NCBI RefSeq assembly: GCF_017654505.1 | Contig: NC_054543.1 | Coordinates: forward strand, 20,844,976 to 20,908,975 | Length of the DNA stretch: 64,000 nt | From: Polyodon spathula | Taxonomy: Eukaryota; Chordata; Actinopteri; Acipenseriformes; Polyodontidae | Reading direction: 5' to 3' | Shown here: one piece after another, positions 1-12,030 of the stretch | How positions within the stretch are numbered: the first letter of the stretch is position 1 | Layout of the letters: every line of letters begins with the position of its first letter | The notes under the pieces: generated by a model | Databases searched by the model: none | Seen by the model: only the letters and a program-made list of their open reading frames with translations | Told to the model about the DNA's origin: nothing | Made by a program: the position numbers and the translations under genes

Positions 1-1207
1 GATTACAATGCCCTGACATCCACAATACAGCCAAACCCTCTGAAAACCATGGCTTTCAATGTCATTCCACCACATTGACTTTTTAATCACCCATATTTAA
101 ATGGTCTGGCCAGAACATAATGGAAGTCAATGCAGACAAGCCAACTCACCAGGTAATATCACATGTAACCATCATACAAGATTCCCACCCCAAGTAATAT
201 CAGTTGTGAAAGTAAAAGCATAAGATTAGAAGCATTATGTGTACAGTATTGACATGTACCGAGTATAGAGTTCAGTTGTTCAATACAGTATACTGTGCTA
301 CTGTATATTCACAATTTATTCCCTTTATTACAATGTACTGAACATTAGCTGAATTTGTGTTAGTGAGCTGCCACCCGGTGGGGTAAACAGGTATAGCACA
401 TCTGTCTACAATAGGAGGGGCTCTAGTGTTCTTGTGGCTCGTGGACTTCAGGATATTGGAATTAAAATTACAGCAATTAAGATATAATTACATCTTAAAC
501 ATATTTAAACCTATTGGGTGACTTTTATGTACATGGACAAGCAAACAAAAAAATAGTTGTTCTAATGCTGTAAACTGTTGGTATGCAGTAATGCAGTCAT
601 TACAGCTGACATTTCACCAGCTACATGTAATGGCTCAGTTATTATTTGGGGAACAAAGCAAATGTTAAAATGTTGAATATTGATAATATACAGTGTTCCC
701 CATAAGCCAGGCACCACAGGCTTTATTGTTGATATTGATTGTCTCTCTGTCCAGTGTGAAATTCCTTTACGCAAAGATGTGTGTGCAGATAGTGAACAGG
801 GATAGGCTTCACAATTAAACAAGGAACACACTACCAGCATTAAAAAAGCAAAACAAACAAAACAAAACAAAATAAAAACAAAAACAAATGTTCCCTGCGA
901 TACTTGATACATGAATTAATTTACAAAAATACATTTAAAAAATCTTCATTGAGCTGTAAAAAATGAAAAAATAAGAGGGTCCACTTGCAGTTATAAGTGT
1001 CCTGGTCTTTAATTTTTTTTTAGATATTTCATATTTATGGCTGTTTGACAACAAATGCGCTACATTATTCCTCTATAAGCCTCAATAAAAGGAAAAAATC
1101 TCAGGAAGATTACCTTCACACGTGTAGCACAAGTACAGTGTTGGTACATTGAGTCTTTGTGAACAGTAACTGAATAACGGAATGCTTCAGTAGTAAATGC
1201 GACTCAC
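1..1207. other. AT-rich non-coding DNA, no gene seen
   Basis: No reading frame here resembles a protein. The minus-strand frame over 562-912 is a simple-sequence artefact from CAAAA-rich DNA. If the exon at 1208-1310 is real, this stretch would be its downstream intron. Confidence 0.5.
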
Positions 1208-1310
1208 CGTCTTGACGGAACTTCGAGGTTTTTCTTTCCACACACTGCTGCTCAGCTCCACGGTGCAATGGACATAGGTCTCCCGATCATAGGATCCCAG
1301 GATAAACAAT
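1208..1310 (-). CDS. Candidate internal exon of an unidentified host gene
   Basis: A 103-bp minus-strand segment has a strong splice donor (ACG followed by GTGAGTC) and a pyrimidine-rich acceptor ending CCCTCCCAAAG. After one leading base it encodes 34 residues without a stop, including ILGSYDRETYVHCTVELSSS and then VWKEKPRSSVKT. The composition is that of a normal globular protein and unlike the repeat-derived frames around it. It starts in phase 2 and ends in phase 0. I do not recognise the family. Other minus-strand exon candidates lie upstream at 5325-5382, 8884-8944 and 32539-32661. The 5.3-kb candidate ends in phase 1, so at least one unseen exon would have to lie between 1.3 and 5.3 kb if they share a gene. 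The splice context makes this one of the two best host-exon candidates here. Confidence 0.5.
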
Positions 1311-4037
1311 CTTTGGGAGGGAAAAATCAAAAATATCATTAGGCAATGCAATTGTAGTTCTAGGGATATGTACATCATAAACTTGAACAGAGTTCACAAA
1401 CAAAAACAGAAAGATCTGCCGCTGGTAGTATAAGACTGGTTCATTTGTTATGCAAATAGCATCCCTGAAATGTATTCTTGCATATATAAAACCTGCATCT
1501 TAAACTGAGAATCTGAAAATACTTTTCAATCATTGAGAGACAGAACAGCAGTATGGCTTAGTTTTAAAAAGCTCAGAAGCAAAATGCAGCCAAAAATAAA
1601 AAAAGTGATAGTCACAATTAATGGGAATTGAATCAGGATTTAAGATAACCGATTAAATAATTTTTAGCCAATGAATCGATCATTAAAAATGTAATTACCG
1701 TCAAACCCTGAAGGACTGACAGTTGGTGTTCAGTAGGTGAGTGCTAGATGCCAACTGCATCAACATAGGTAGATGGGGTAATGTGCTTTACAACAATACC
1801 GTGCCATAAGAGATAGGGTCAACTACTGTTTTAGGATAGTTAAAAGTAATCTCAACTAATGTTTTAGGATAGTTAAAAGTTATCTATCTATCTATTGTTT
1901 TTAATTCAGTTCTGGTACTTCTACTTGTACCATTGAGTAAGTCACATGCTCAACCCATACCCTCTTGTGGAGAGAAACAAGAACAACAACTAACCAACTG
2001 CCTCTACTGTTGGTTAAGGATTTCAGGGTTGACCATCGCATCAGTATATTAAATCACCATGACCTATATTAACTATATGAAATATGTATATAAAGCTGTT
2101 CTTTATATGTATATAAAGCTGTTCTGTAGCTGCTTTATAAGGCAAGGGAATAAGACTCCTAGTGCATAGCAGTCTCACTCATTCCAGGATTTGCTATACA
2201 CTTGGTCAGACACAGTGTATAGGTAGTGTTCCGCATTTCTGGTTTATTCCAAATTTTACCAAAAAATGACAGGATTTTTTTTTTTTTTTTTAACTGTATG
2301 CCGGTTTTTAGTGATTAATATCCAATTTGTGTCTATTATTCGAGATTTTCTCTGTGCTATTTTTTTTTAGGAAATGCATGTTTTAACTAAAATGTTTTAT
2401 TTTGACTCTGACATTGTAATAAGCAGCCCTAAACTGTATCCTAGAATACAGTAGGTATGTTTTGATGTCAAAGGATCAAATAACGTTCAAAATGTGGTTC
2501 TCTGTCACTTTACAAACACATTATCACCTGATTATGTTGGCCAATCAAAGTCTGATTATTGTGGCAATTGTTGGGCATAGTAACTATTAGCTTCATCAAA
2601 AACTGAATTAAAATACTTATACAAAAATATTATATTTTTAGTGGATGAGAAATGAGGAGAAAACAAGTTTAGGAATATTCAAAAGAAAATTAATGTTTCA
2701 AAGTATACAAAAAGCAGACACAGCAGAAGTGGGTTGGATGAGATAGAGAATGCATAGCGCTGCAAATAATTCTGCATTGAGGTACATGTTTGCACTGAGA
2801 ATAAAAGAACATGCTAAAAAAACAAAATAAAGCAACAAATTAACCCTAAAACAATAAAGTGAACTGAGAGACAAGCAATCCATTTATGCAGCTTTACTCA
2901 CGCTTTAATAAAAAAAGAGAGTGCAGAATGACTGTGTTAATGAGTTTGTTAGAGTGCTGTGCTTTGCTGGACAGCCACTGCAGAGAGGTATGTATTAGTG
3001 ACTTAGTGCGACAGTACTGCCCATCAGCTAAAACACTGCCTAACAGTGCCAATCTTAATTGTAAATATTTGACAGAAAATGGTGATGCTTAGTTGGTAAA
3101 CATATGGAAGGCATTGACAAAAGTGACCGGTGTGATTTTAGATATCACTCGATGACCTAGTTCTGTCAATTTTCTTTTTGTTTTATGATTTCAAGGCGAA
3201 TAAACCTGCCTTTTTTTTTTTTTTTGCTGATGTGATGTTTATACCTTCTGTAGATAATATTTCTGCCAGCACAGCAATTGCCCAAACATTCACAAAGTAC
3301 CAGTAAACTTGGAAAAATGTGGCTTCAGCACTTGCACAGATTCTGCTTCATCATACATGCACAAGGGACATTAAGCTTAATCAGAAACCAAAACTACTAC
3401 CCCCCCCCCCGTCGATTTTTTACAGATTTTTCCCTATTTTAACATATGTAAAATAAACTTCGAAATACTCCCGGAATTTCTATTTTATAAATAAAAACAG
3501 AAAACACAGAATACTATTTATAGGTAACAAGCTCGGTTGTGTCTTATTAAAATTATAGTAAAAAAAAAAAAAAAAAGGAATGGATCAAACTGCTATTCAA
3601 CGGGAGTCTTATTTCCATCCCTATTATATAATGGGGAGGACAGACCTTGCTATTTATCCTTGCCAACTTGGGTCGTTAATGTGTAGAGGATACTCATGTA
3701 TGAACATCTATGAGCACTCCATGAGAACCATGAATAACATGTACAATGTATGGAAAATAAAATATGTTTAACCCTAAATTCAACAGAAGAAATCAGAGTA
3801 TGACTTTCCTTAGTGCAGTACAAGTTGGAACAGTGCGGTTCGCTTGGTCATTCTGTCTGATTGGAATGAGTTCAAGAAAGAATTCAAGATTAATTCAGTT
3901 AAAAAAACAAACAAAAAACAGACAAAAAAAAAACACTTCATAAAGTATATTCAAGTTTAGATTTCTGGCACTGAGTACTCACAGAAATAACATTAAAATT
4001 ATCAGAATGTATCAATACCTATCACCACTGTAACTCA
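1311..4037. other. AT-rich intronic or intergenic DNA with short tandem duplications
   Basis: No gene is visible. There is a short direct tandem duplication at about 1832-1880 (unit containing TGTTTTAGGATAGTTAAAAG) and another at about 2085-2126 (unit containing GTATATAAAGCTGTTCT). Poly-T tracts lie near 2276 and 3212, a C10 tract at 3402 and an A tract at 3560. Short open frames (for example 2886-3092) have no recognisable protein features. Confidence 0.5.
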
Positions 4038-4130
4038 ACCAGGGCTGGATTAACCAATACGCAAATGACGCTATAGCACAGGGCCCCCAGCAGAATTGGG
4101 GCCCACAGCAGAATTGGAGTCCCCACGAGG
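4038..4130 (+). mobile_element. Left end of a small hAT-like repeat
   Basis: It begins CAGGGCTGGATTAACCAATA and continues with GGGCCCCCAGCAGAATTGGG. The start closely matches the start of the repeat at 5939 (CAGGGTTGGATTAACCAATA), so the two are copies of one family. No right terminus was found for this copy. Confidence 0.35.
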
Positions 4131-5324
4131 TCACCGTTTGTTTGGGACATTTTAGAAAAACTGCATGCGGGCTGATGGTCCCACACACACAGGAAGAGAG
4201 GCGCACAGAAGCCTGCTTTTGTTTTGGTTAATTTTGTTCTTGTATGACGGCTAGGCATTTCTTTCTCAATTGCAGCATACCTGGTCTCTGAGTCTCTCAC
4301 ACAAGCAGCTTCCTGTTAATGTACAATACCATGACCAACGCCCTCTACCTGCTGGGAAAGATCCATCCCTAGTCCTGAGTCAGAGGATCAGTCTGCAGGA
4401 TAAAATGTATGAATCAGGTTCAATTTACGTATTGATTTATTTCAGTTTTAGGGCCAATTTAAAAACCTGTCCTGTGTCAAATGTGCACAGTATGCCTCTT
4501 TTAAATTTTAGAAATGTTCTTTTTCATTTGGGGGTTGGAATTATTGAAGAAAGGCAGATAAAGGTAAACGTGTACAATGCGGGAAAATGAAGGAAATTCA
4601 AATGTGGAGTCTGCAGCCAGAAAGAACGGTTTAAGTCCATAGTGATTGTTTCTCTCGCTACAAAAAGAAAACTTCTTTTGGGGTTTTTTCTGTTTTTTCT
4701 GTTAAAACTACATTGTTCTGTTCTATTGAATGCAATGCTACTACTGGTCTGTACAAGGAAGGAATAGGTTTGGAAAAAAAAAAAAAAAAAAAAAAAAAAA
4801 CTATGTTTTTGTTTTGCAATATATATAATTTTGCTGCTTTTATATGTATTAGTTGCTGGACTTTCTGGTAAACTAACACAACCACTGACCCATTAACCCC
4901 AGTGGATGTTATATAATCCACTTGATAATGCTTTTGTACTTTACTGCCTGGGACTGAAGCTTTTTTATGTCAGTGATCCATGTTGCATCATTTTGTGTTC
5001 TATGTTCCCAAGGATGTTCGAATGTAAATTAAAATCATCAACAACAGTGAGATTTAATTATTATCACTTTCATGTGGTTTCTGTCGTACGGTACAAGGCA
5101 ATAAAGGCATACACAGTTTAAAAAGCCTCATGCCCAGCTATGATCAGCAAAGAAAAAAAAAAGCCTATATAAACTGTTCAGATAAGTTATCTAATTCAAT
5201 TCAAAAGACACTTCCTCATTATTGATTGGTACTGAAAAAATGTGTAAATTGAAAATAAAGTAAAAGTTAAGAAATATCATCTTGCAATGAACAGGTTCTA
5301 TGATGTTGTGTACAGTGTACTCAC
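4131..5324. other. Non-coding DNA, no gene seen
   Basis: Contains a long A tract at about 4776-4800. The open frames at 4270-4590 and 4906-5121 lack recognisable domains, and I do not call them genes. Confidence 0.4.
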
Positions 5325-5382
5325 CTATTGTAAACTCCAACTCAAAATTAGATTTATACTGGGCTTGTTTGTATCCGAGTAT
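5325..5382 (-). CDS. Candidate short exon of an unidentified host gene
   Basis: The 58-bp minus-strand segment reads ILGYKQAQYKSNFELEFTI and ends with a consensus donor (AATAG followed by GTGAGTAC). The preceding acceptor is the stretch ending CGCTCCCTGTGAG, which is only moderately pyrimidine-rich. In this frame the exon starts in phase 0 and ends in phase 1. That start fits the phase-0 end of the weaker candidate at 8884-8944. A short exon with one good and one mediocre splice site can arise by chance. Confidence 0.35.
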
Positions 5383-5938
5383 CTCACAGGGAGCGCAAAG
5401 CAACCCACAAACAAGTATGAGTGAGTCTCAACGGGGCGAACAGACCACCCTTGTATGAATTATTGCAGATTGCAGAAAATATAAACCGTGTTCACAGCTC
5501 TGTATTGGTGGATAACCATAGAACTGCATAAAAACACTACAGGCTATGTAATAACCACACACAGATGGGCACACTGATGACATTTCTCACATTTTTACAT
5601 GGCAGCTCCTCAAATCGGGAGAATATATTGTATATTTTCTCCTCCATATTAAATTATAAAGTGCAACCTCAATTACACTGAATAGAAAAGCTTTTAAAAA
5701 AAAAAATGCAATTCAAGTCTGCAAAACATAAGTGCCCTATTGTGGTTTGAAACTGGAAAATGAATGGTTACCATACACAGACATGATGGAAAATACTATA
5801 TAGTGACTGCATCTGTATTTGTCACCTTTTTAAAAAGAAATTTGTGTTGTGAAAGAGTGAGCTGGAAATGTCCACTCCGCTCTCCCACTCCATAAACAAT
5901 TGGCTCGCTCCGCTCAGCTCACACTCTGTCCCCAACAC
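5383..5938. other. Non-coding DNA, no gene seen
   Basis: AT-rich sequence with no recognisable coding or repeat structure. Confidence 0.4.
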
Positions 5939-6048
5939 AGGGTTGGATTAACCAATAATAATATACAATAACACTATTTGCCATACTATGCATAGGGCCC
6001 CCAAAATATGGGTTAGCATAGAGCCCCCATGTCCTTTAATCCGGCCCT
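5939..6048. mobile_element. Small hAT-like MITE, about 110 bp
   Basis: The left end CAGGGTTGGATTAACC and the right end TTTAATCCGGCCCTA form an imperfect terminal inverted repeat of about 13-15 bp. There is no coding capacity. A clear 8-bp target duplication is not visible. A related left end lies at 4038. Confidence 0.45.
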
Positions 6049-6427
6049 AACCACAACTTTTAAATCCACGTCATCCCCGGTATACCAGGGCAGTGAATGT
6101 CAAGGCAGAGTGTCTTCTGTGCAGCATCTCTTAATTAAGCATTGCTTAACCGCAGGCTTTTCAAAGCTTGTGCTGGTCTACCCTCTAGTGGTTGTTTAGT
6201 GGTATCTCTCACTTTTTATAGCCGGGGTATGCAACTATGGTCCAGGAATGTCTTTTCACTATAGACGCAGTATAAGAAAAGTACTCATTAATAACCCCTT
6301 ATCCTTATATAACCTCAAACCTTGCCCCATTACATATGTTCGATTTGATTTCAGGTGTCAATACTAGTGATGGATAGGCTAGTTATGAAAACAGATTGGT
6401 TCCCTTTCTCCAGTTACTATCCTATTT

Positions 6428-7802
6428 CAGTGGTTCTCAAACTTTTTTTTATTCGTGGACCACCTGAATGTTTTTGATCTCAGGAGGACCACATAATAAC
6501 AGTATTGCTGACTGAAAACTAAGCACAGACAAATATCAGTATAATACTAAGAATAACCATAGACTTACCTTTCTTTATTTCAATGTGATAGGTGGGCCTA
6601 TTTCTATGAGCAAAGCTATTTTAAAGACCAGTTCTAGTTTACTTTTCATTAACACTAATTTACAGAGAAGGGAAAAACTGACTGTTTTATTTTAAAATTG
6701 ATAATTACAGCAGAAATGGATTAGTGTGAATTAATAATCTATGAAGTTACAATACATCCAGGTCGGAGCTACGAATGTCCAGCTGTAATCTTTACTTTTA
6801 AAACTGAATGTTTGGATTCTGCACACTGATTGGCTGCTGAGGAATTTTTTTTACCATGCAAAATGTACAATGCATGGCAGAATTCAATTAATAAATTATC
6901 AATACACAACATATAAAACAAATAAATATAAACATCGTTTTTAAAAATGACTGACATTCCTTTTGTCGCATTTGATCTTTTTGGAGGCATGATGGTGTAC
7001 AAGTGCATAGAATTACAAGAAACAAATCATCCACTGGGGGGGAAAAAAATAAAAAATCAAGCGGCACAAAGATTTAACAAGTCAACAGCTTCATCCGAAA
7101 TCGAAGAAAACAAAAATGCTTTGGCAGCTGGTGTTTTTATTGATTTGAAAAGGATTAAGAAATGGTAAATCGACTTAAAAACTGTATGTCTCGAAAATCT
7201 AACGCTCTGCTATAATGATATGCTTCAGTGCGTAATTCGGACGGTCAAGAGAATTCAATTCTGTTCTGTTAGCCTCTGTACTGGTCTCAATTGCTCTGTA
7301 AGCAGTGCTGACATAAACCGCAATGATATCAATGCGTGTTAGTGACCAAGCATTTCAAAGTACCAGTAATGTATTTTCTATTAGCTTCTCCAGGTCAGTG
7401 GTAGTAATGTGTGGATAGTGAACTTTGTATTTGCCTCCTTTTCTGTATCTTTTCATTGTCAGCAAAAACACACAATTGTCATTTTTAAATGCTTGGTCAC
7501 TAACAAGGCCAACATTGCAGGTTATGTTAGCTCTGTTTATGGAGAGACTGAGACCAGCACGGAGGCTTCATTCACTTAAATTAATTACAACAAATGGAAA
7601 CATTGATTTATTTATTTTTTTAACTTGGAGATATTCTCCATGTATGCATTGTCTTCCTGCATCTGTAGCTGAGTTTTTAAGGTCTCAATTTTGGGTGTGC
7701 AATGGGACCTATAAACTATGCTGCTGCATCCTTTCCATAATTATGTAACTTTTCCATGGACCACCTGAAAGTAGCTGGCGGACCACAGATTGAGAACTGC
7801 TG
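6428..7802. mobile_element. Non-autonomous hAT-type DNA transposon with perfect target duplication
   Basis: The left end starts CAGTGGTTCTCAAAC and the right end finishes GATTGAGAACTGCTG, giving 15-bp imperfect terminal inverted repeats. It is flanked on both sides by the identical 8-bp sequence TCCTATTT (6420-6427 and 7803-7810), the target duplication length of hAT elements. The subterminal GGACCACCTGAA motif occurs near both ends. The 1,375-bp interior has no transposase domain that I can recognise; short frames at 6947-7168 and 7425-7748 look non-coding. It must have relied on a transposase supplied in trans. Confidence 0.85.
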
Positions 7803-7810
7803 TCCTATTT

Positions 7811-8883
7811 CACTTGATTTTCTAAAAACCATGTGCATGTCTAAATGGCAGAAGGAAAGCCTTAATATAGCATTGAGTGGTGCTGCATTGATAATGTGTC
7901 ATAGATCCTTGTTGCAGGGCTGGCATGTATTTTGTATTTAAGGCCTCTGAAGGATGCTGAGAGACAAAACTCTTAATGATAAAAGGTAGCTCTATGACTC
8001 ATACAATGATATTAGAAGTTACATTGCTACAAGAGGACACTGTATTCAAAAGCACAATATGTGATTGAACTGCAAAATGTACCGCTTCCCTTTTGGCTTT
8101 CATCAATTTCAGAAACAGGCTTCAAGTTCATTACCTCACTTTAACTCAAAGATAGCCTTTTACACTTTTCTGTTACCACAAACATTTTAAAAAGCCCATT
8201 TCATACTGACAGTAAAATGTAAAGACATGTGTCTCCATCAGCTACTGAAGTACATTTAGTTTAACTATAAAAAAACTACTGCATACATTATGTTTTAACG
8301 GTATATAAAGCTGCATTTTCCCCAAGGCAGGTGGATTTATGGTGATTGAAGTTTTCTTTTTTAATGATATAGGGCCATATGCTGCACCAGCTGTTCACCT
8401 TAGCTGGGCTGAGCTGTAATTTAATTAGTACCTCTAACTCTAAGCTCAGTTAAGGTAACTGATGCAGCATGCAATCCACAGTGTTTCAAATGTATCTGCA
8501 TTACAGTAGGTCTAAAAAAAAAAAAAAAAAAAAAAAAACAAACAAAAAAAAAAACTAAGATGTGGTCACTAAGTTTTCATGACAACACATACAAATATCT
8601 CATAGAAATTTAGCCCTTGGAGTAGTAAAAGATTCATACTCCTTCATAAAAATTGTGCATTTTACATTGCAATATTATAAATCATCTAGAATTTGTAGAT
8701 TTGTAGCTATACACTGAAGCTGAAAAATACTTTTCTCCTATATTTTAGTGTTGGGCAAATATGTGAATGTTCAAACAAACACTGCTTAGCATATTTTCAA
8801 AAGTAAAAAAAAAAGCATGTTTGTGTGTGCAAGAAATTATATAATTGATAGAAATTAGAAATATGTATCAGAGTGCGTTTTAC
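7811..8883. other. Non-coding DNA with an A-rich tract
   Basis: An A-rich tract lies at about 8514-8552. The 25 bp at 8351-8375 are exactly repeated at 9913-9937, bracketing the R2-type LINE tail. No gene seen. Confidence 0.45.
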
Positions 8884-8944
8884 CTTGCACCGATTTTCCA
8901 CCTCACAAGAATTTGCACGACAAATGGCAAGTAGGAAAAGATCT
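8884..8944 (-). CDS. Weak candidate exon of an unidentified host gene
   Basis: The 61-bp minus-strand segment encodes DLFLLAICRANSCEVENRCK after one leading base. The donor is CAAG followed by GTAAAA and the acceptor ends ATACACCAG with a poor pyrimidine tract. The leading base completes a codon with the two-base overhang of the exon at 32539-32661, and the phase-0 end fits the exon at 5325-5382. Against it, the segment lies between two copies of an exact 25-bp repeat (8351 and 9913) that may mark an inserted block. Confidence 0.25.
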
Positions 8945-9118
8945 CTGGTGTATGGGATTGCTATATAAAAATGATATAAAGATGATCAACACAGCTGTTG
9001 TTTCTGTGTGTGGTACAGATGCAGGAATGTCACCCTTTCCAACACTGACTCAACTTGCAAGGGAAATAATACAGTATGTATTGTGATCTTTCGATTTCCA
9101 TTACATGAGAGTAGATGT

Positions 9119-9880
9119 TAACTTCATGCTGATTTGAACTCGGCTCTCGCCAAGATAAGCACCAACTAAGACGTAGTTTTACAGTAAACTAATGTGATCC
9201 ATCTGCGTTGCTTTCATTCTGATGATGTAGATATCCTTCTGTCTGGTGTTGATTGCTGAAGTGTAATGCTGGCTCCAGTGATCAGCTTATTTTGCCTCCC
9301 CAGTGCATCAGCAAACACAACGGCTGCGATGCTGGCTCCGGGGATCAACCCAGAGCAGTCTCCCCAGCGCATCAGCATAACAACCGTTTGGATTGAGCTA
9401 AGTAGGGTACATCTCTGAGGTCTTCAATTGGACACCTTCCATCCTCTCTGTTTCGTCGACTAGCCCATGACACCTCAAGAGGGCTCAATTGTGATTCTGG
9501 CGTCCCAGCATCACCCCTTTCCATCCCCCACTCAGCTCAACCCAGCTTACTTGACCATACATCAGCGTTGCTTTCTTTCTATTGTGCTTGAGATACCCAT
9601 CCAGAATTTTCCCATCTCAAGCACAGCCAATGGCTGCTCCTTTCTGCTGCTTCAGATAAGTTCTTCACTGTGTGATGCAACTCTTGGCCACTGAACCCAA
9701 CGTCTCTGAAAAACCGGGTTGTAGACTGTGCCACAAATCCTCGACAACCCACCTCCACTGGGAGGCAGGAAACTGATGCTGCTCTGTTCCATTGTCCATA
9801 GGTCTTGCCAACCGATCTTGCATTGCTCCACAGTCTCCCATCTCCTCCATTCTCCCTGCTTGACCTGGGAAACTTATTTT
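9119..9880 (-). mobile_element. 3' end of an R2-type (restriction-like endonuclease) LINE, internally deleted
   Basis: Read on the minus strand, the region enters near the end of the reverse transcriptase reading frame, jumps by an internal deletion into the C-terminal end of the endonuclease region (a VGCRGFVAQSTTRFFRDVGF-like stretch, broken by frameshifts), and ends in a 3' untranslated tail. The tail at 9119-9390 closely matches the tail of the plus-strand copy at 51100-51335. Part of the tail is duplicated within this copy (two versions of the GCTGATGCACTGGGGAG-like segment near 9300 and 9370). The family assignment rests on remembered similarity of the C-terminal residues to LINEs with a CCHC motif and restriction-like endonuclease. 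The copy is dead. Confidence 0.65.
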
Positions 9881-9937
9881 ATGGCAACTGAATGTGTCCA
9901 AGCGCAAGTTGCGTTTTCTTTTTTAATGATATAGGGC

Positions 9938-10403
9938 TGAAAGGCAGAAGAGACGAGGGAGTTTGCCTGCTGCTTCACCCAGCGAGATAAAATACTGTAC
10001 CTTTCAGACAATTAATCCTTTCTTTCTTTCATAGCATTCATGAAACAGAGTATCTACATGCACACCACTGTACTAGGTAATAATTTGCCAGCTAAACTGC
10101 GTTACTAATAAATGGCCAATACTACATTTTTAAAGCATAGCACTTTCTTTTCTATGGCCCTGCCAATTAAAACCATCAGGTCTTTCTGAGTCACCAAAGC
10201 AGAAAGGACATCCAATTTTTTAAATTTACGGGGATGTAAAAGGATACCCTGTTTCTTCAAAGGACACAATGCCTCAATTCAACCTCAAGTTTCCTTTTGT
10301 GACTCCACTGTACTAAATTAGATTAGGTTACTTGGGCTTGTTTAGATAGCATTAACTGGCTAAATTGCAGTCTGTGGTTCTTGTAGCACTGGAGCAGAAT
10401 AAT
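9938..10403. other. Non-coding DNA, no gene seen
   Basis: No coding or repeat structure recognised between the LINE tail and the next LINE. Confidence 0.4.
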
Positions 10404-12030
10404 TTAATAATAATAATTTATTGATTTTATATAGCGCCTTTTGGGATCACAAAGAACTTTACATACATAAATGACAATAATCAAAATAATAAAAGCAGCA
10501 ATAAAACAGCACTACAAGAACATTACAAAAATAAAAATATAAACAGATAAAAACACACACAGAACTAAAAGCAATTTAAAAATGTGTTTTTAAAAAAGAT
10601 TTAAAACTATCTGGGGACGGAGCTTCCCTTACTGCGAGGGAAAACATGTTCCAAAGACAAGGCGCGTAACACCCGACCCCCATTGTTCGCAGTCTCGTCT
10701 TTGGAACAACCAGCAATCTTTGGTCCCCAGATCTTAAAGCACGTACAGGGGCATGGAAAATTAAAAGTTCTTTTAAATAGGCTGGTGCTAGATTATTCAG
10801 GGCTTTGTACGTGAGTAAAATAATCTTAAAATCAATTATTTGCCTTACTGGGAAACAGTGAAGGAATGCTAAAATAGGGGTGATGTGAGCAGAGAGTGGG
10901 GTTCTAGTTAAAAACCCTGGCCGCTGCTTTCTGGACCATCTGGAGTCTCTGCAGGAGCTTCCCAGAGACCCCTGCTAATAGTCCGTTGCAGTAATCAATG
11001 CGAGAGATAATGAACGCATGGACCAGTTGTTCTGCATCAACAGCTGAAAGGGAGGATCTTAGTCGAAACAATGTTGCGCAGATGGAAAAAGGAAATCATG
11101 GTGGTATTTTTATCATGGGACTAAAAAGAAAGTACCGAGTCAAAGATCACACCAAGATGTCAGACTTCAGAAGCGCAGCATACTTCAACCCCATAAATTT
11201 TTAGGTTGACACTACCCACTTTACGAAGCTGTTAGGGAGAACCAATTAACCTCAGTTTTATCATATTTTTTTTTTTTTTTTTTTTTTTAATAATATCAGA
11301 CAGACAATCAAGAAGAAGAGAAAAATCAAGATTTGACTCAGGTTTGCCCTGTAAATAAATGTGTGTATCATCAGCATTGCAATGAAAATTAATTCCATGG
11401 CTGCAAAGTATTTGACCTAAAGGTAAAAGATAAATACTAAAAAGAAGAGGTCCCAGTACAGAGCTCTGCAGAACACTTGTTGGGACCAGCATTGTTTTAG
11501 ACCTAGCTCCATCCATTTCCACAAACTGCCTTCTACCAGAGACTTTAGGAAATCCTCACACTGATGCTGTTTAAATACTTGACAAAAAAGCAGTTAGCTT
11601 AGATTTTCTCCACAAACGCTCCAACTTTCACCCCCCCCCCCCCCCCCCCCCAAGGGGGAGGAGCAGGAGAAGGAAACAGAACATGCTTTTTGGGGGGCTG
11701 AATGGTTCAGGATATCTTTTAATGTGTCATTATACAATTCATATACTCATATACTTGCAGATTAGAGACTAATAAACCAACAGAGTTTACCAGATCAAGT
11801 ATATGACCGCGATTATGCGTGGGGACATTGACATGCTGAATTAAGTCAAAACAGTTTAACAGAGACAAAAAAAATCAGTAGCAAATGAACAGGTAAGGGA
11901 GTCTAGATGAATATTAAAATCACCAAGAAGGAGAATCCTATTATATGAAATAAGCAAGGAAGTTAATAGATCAGATAGCTCTGCATTGATATACTAAGTT
12001 AGTATATATATTTGTTTTTATGCTGAATAG
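10404..12030 (-). mobile_element. L2/CR1-like LINE, decayed
   Basis: On the minus strand the domains run in LINE order. An endonuclease segment lies at about 11760-11990 and contains LLLGDFNIHLDSLTC, the APE-type LGDFN motif. A reverse transcriptase segment lies at about 11240-11522 with SVLGPLLFSIYLLPLGQIL and then NADDTHIYLQ, where the catalytic Y/FADD has become NADD. The C-terminal part of the polymerase frame (about 10560-10960) holds ITPILAFLHCFPVRQIIDFK and YKALNNLAPAYLKELL-like stretches. The 3' end is a TAATAATAA tract at 10404-10425, a common tail of L2/CR1 elements. Frameshifts, an inserted poly-T/poly-A tract (about 11267) and a C tract (about 11631) interrupt the frame. L2 versus Rex1 is not settled. 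Confidence 0.8.

Noticed and set aside
7081..7168. LINE-like phrase VFIDLKRIKKW as a reverse transcriptase remnant
   Set aside because: Too short, without neighbouring polymerase motifs, and inside a hAT element.
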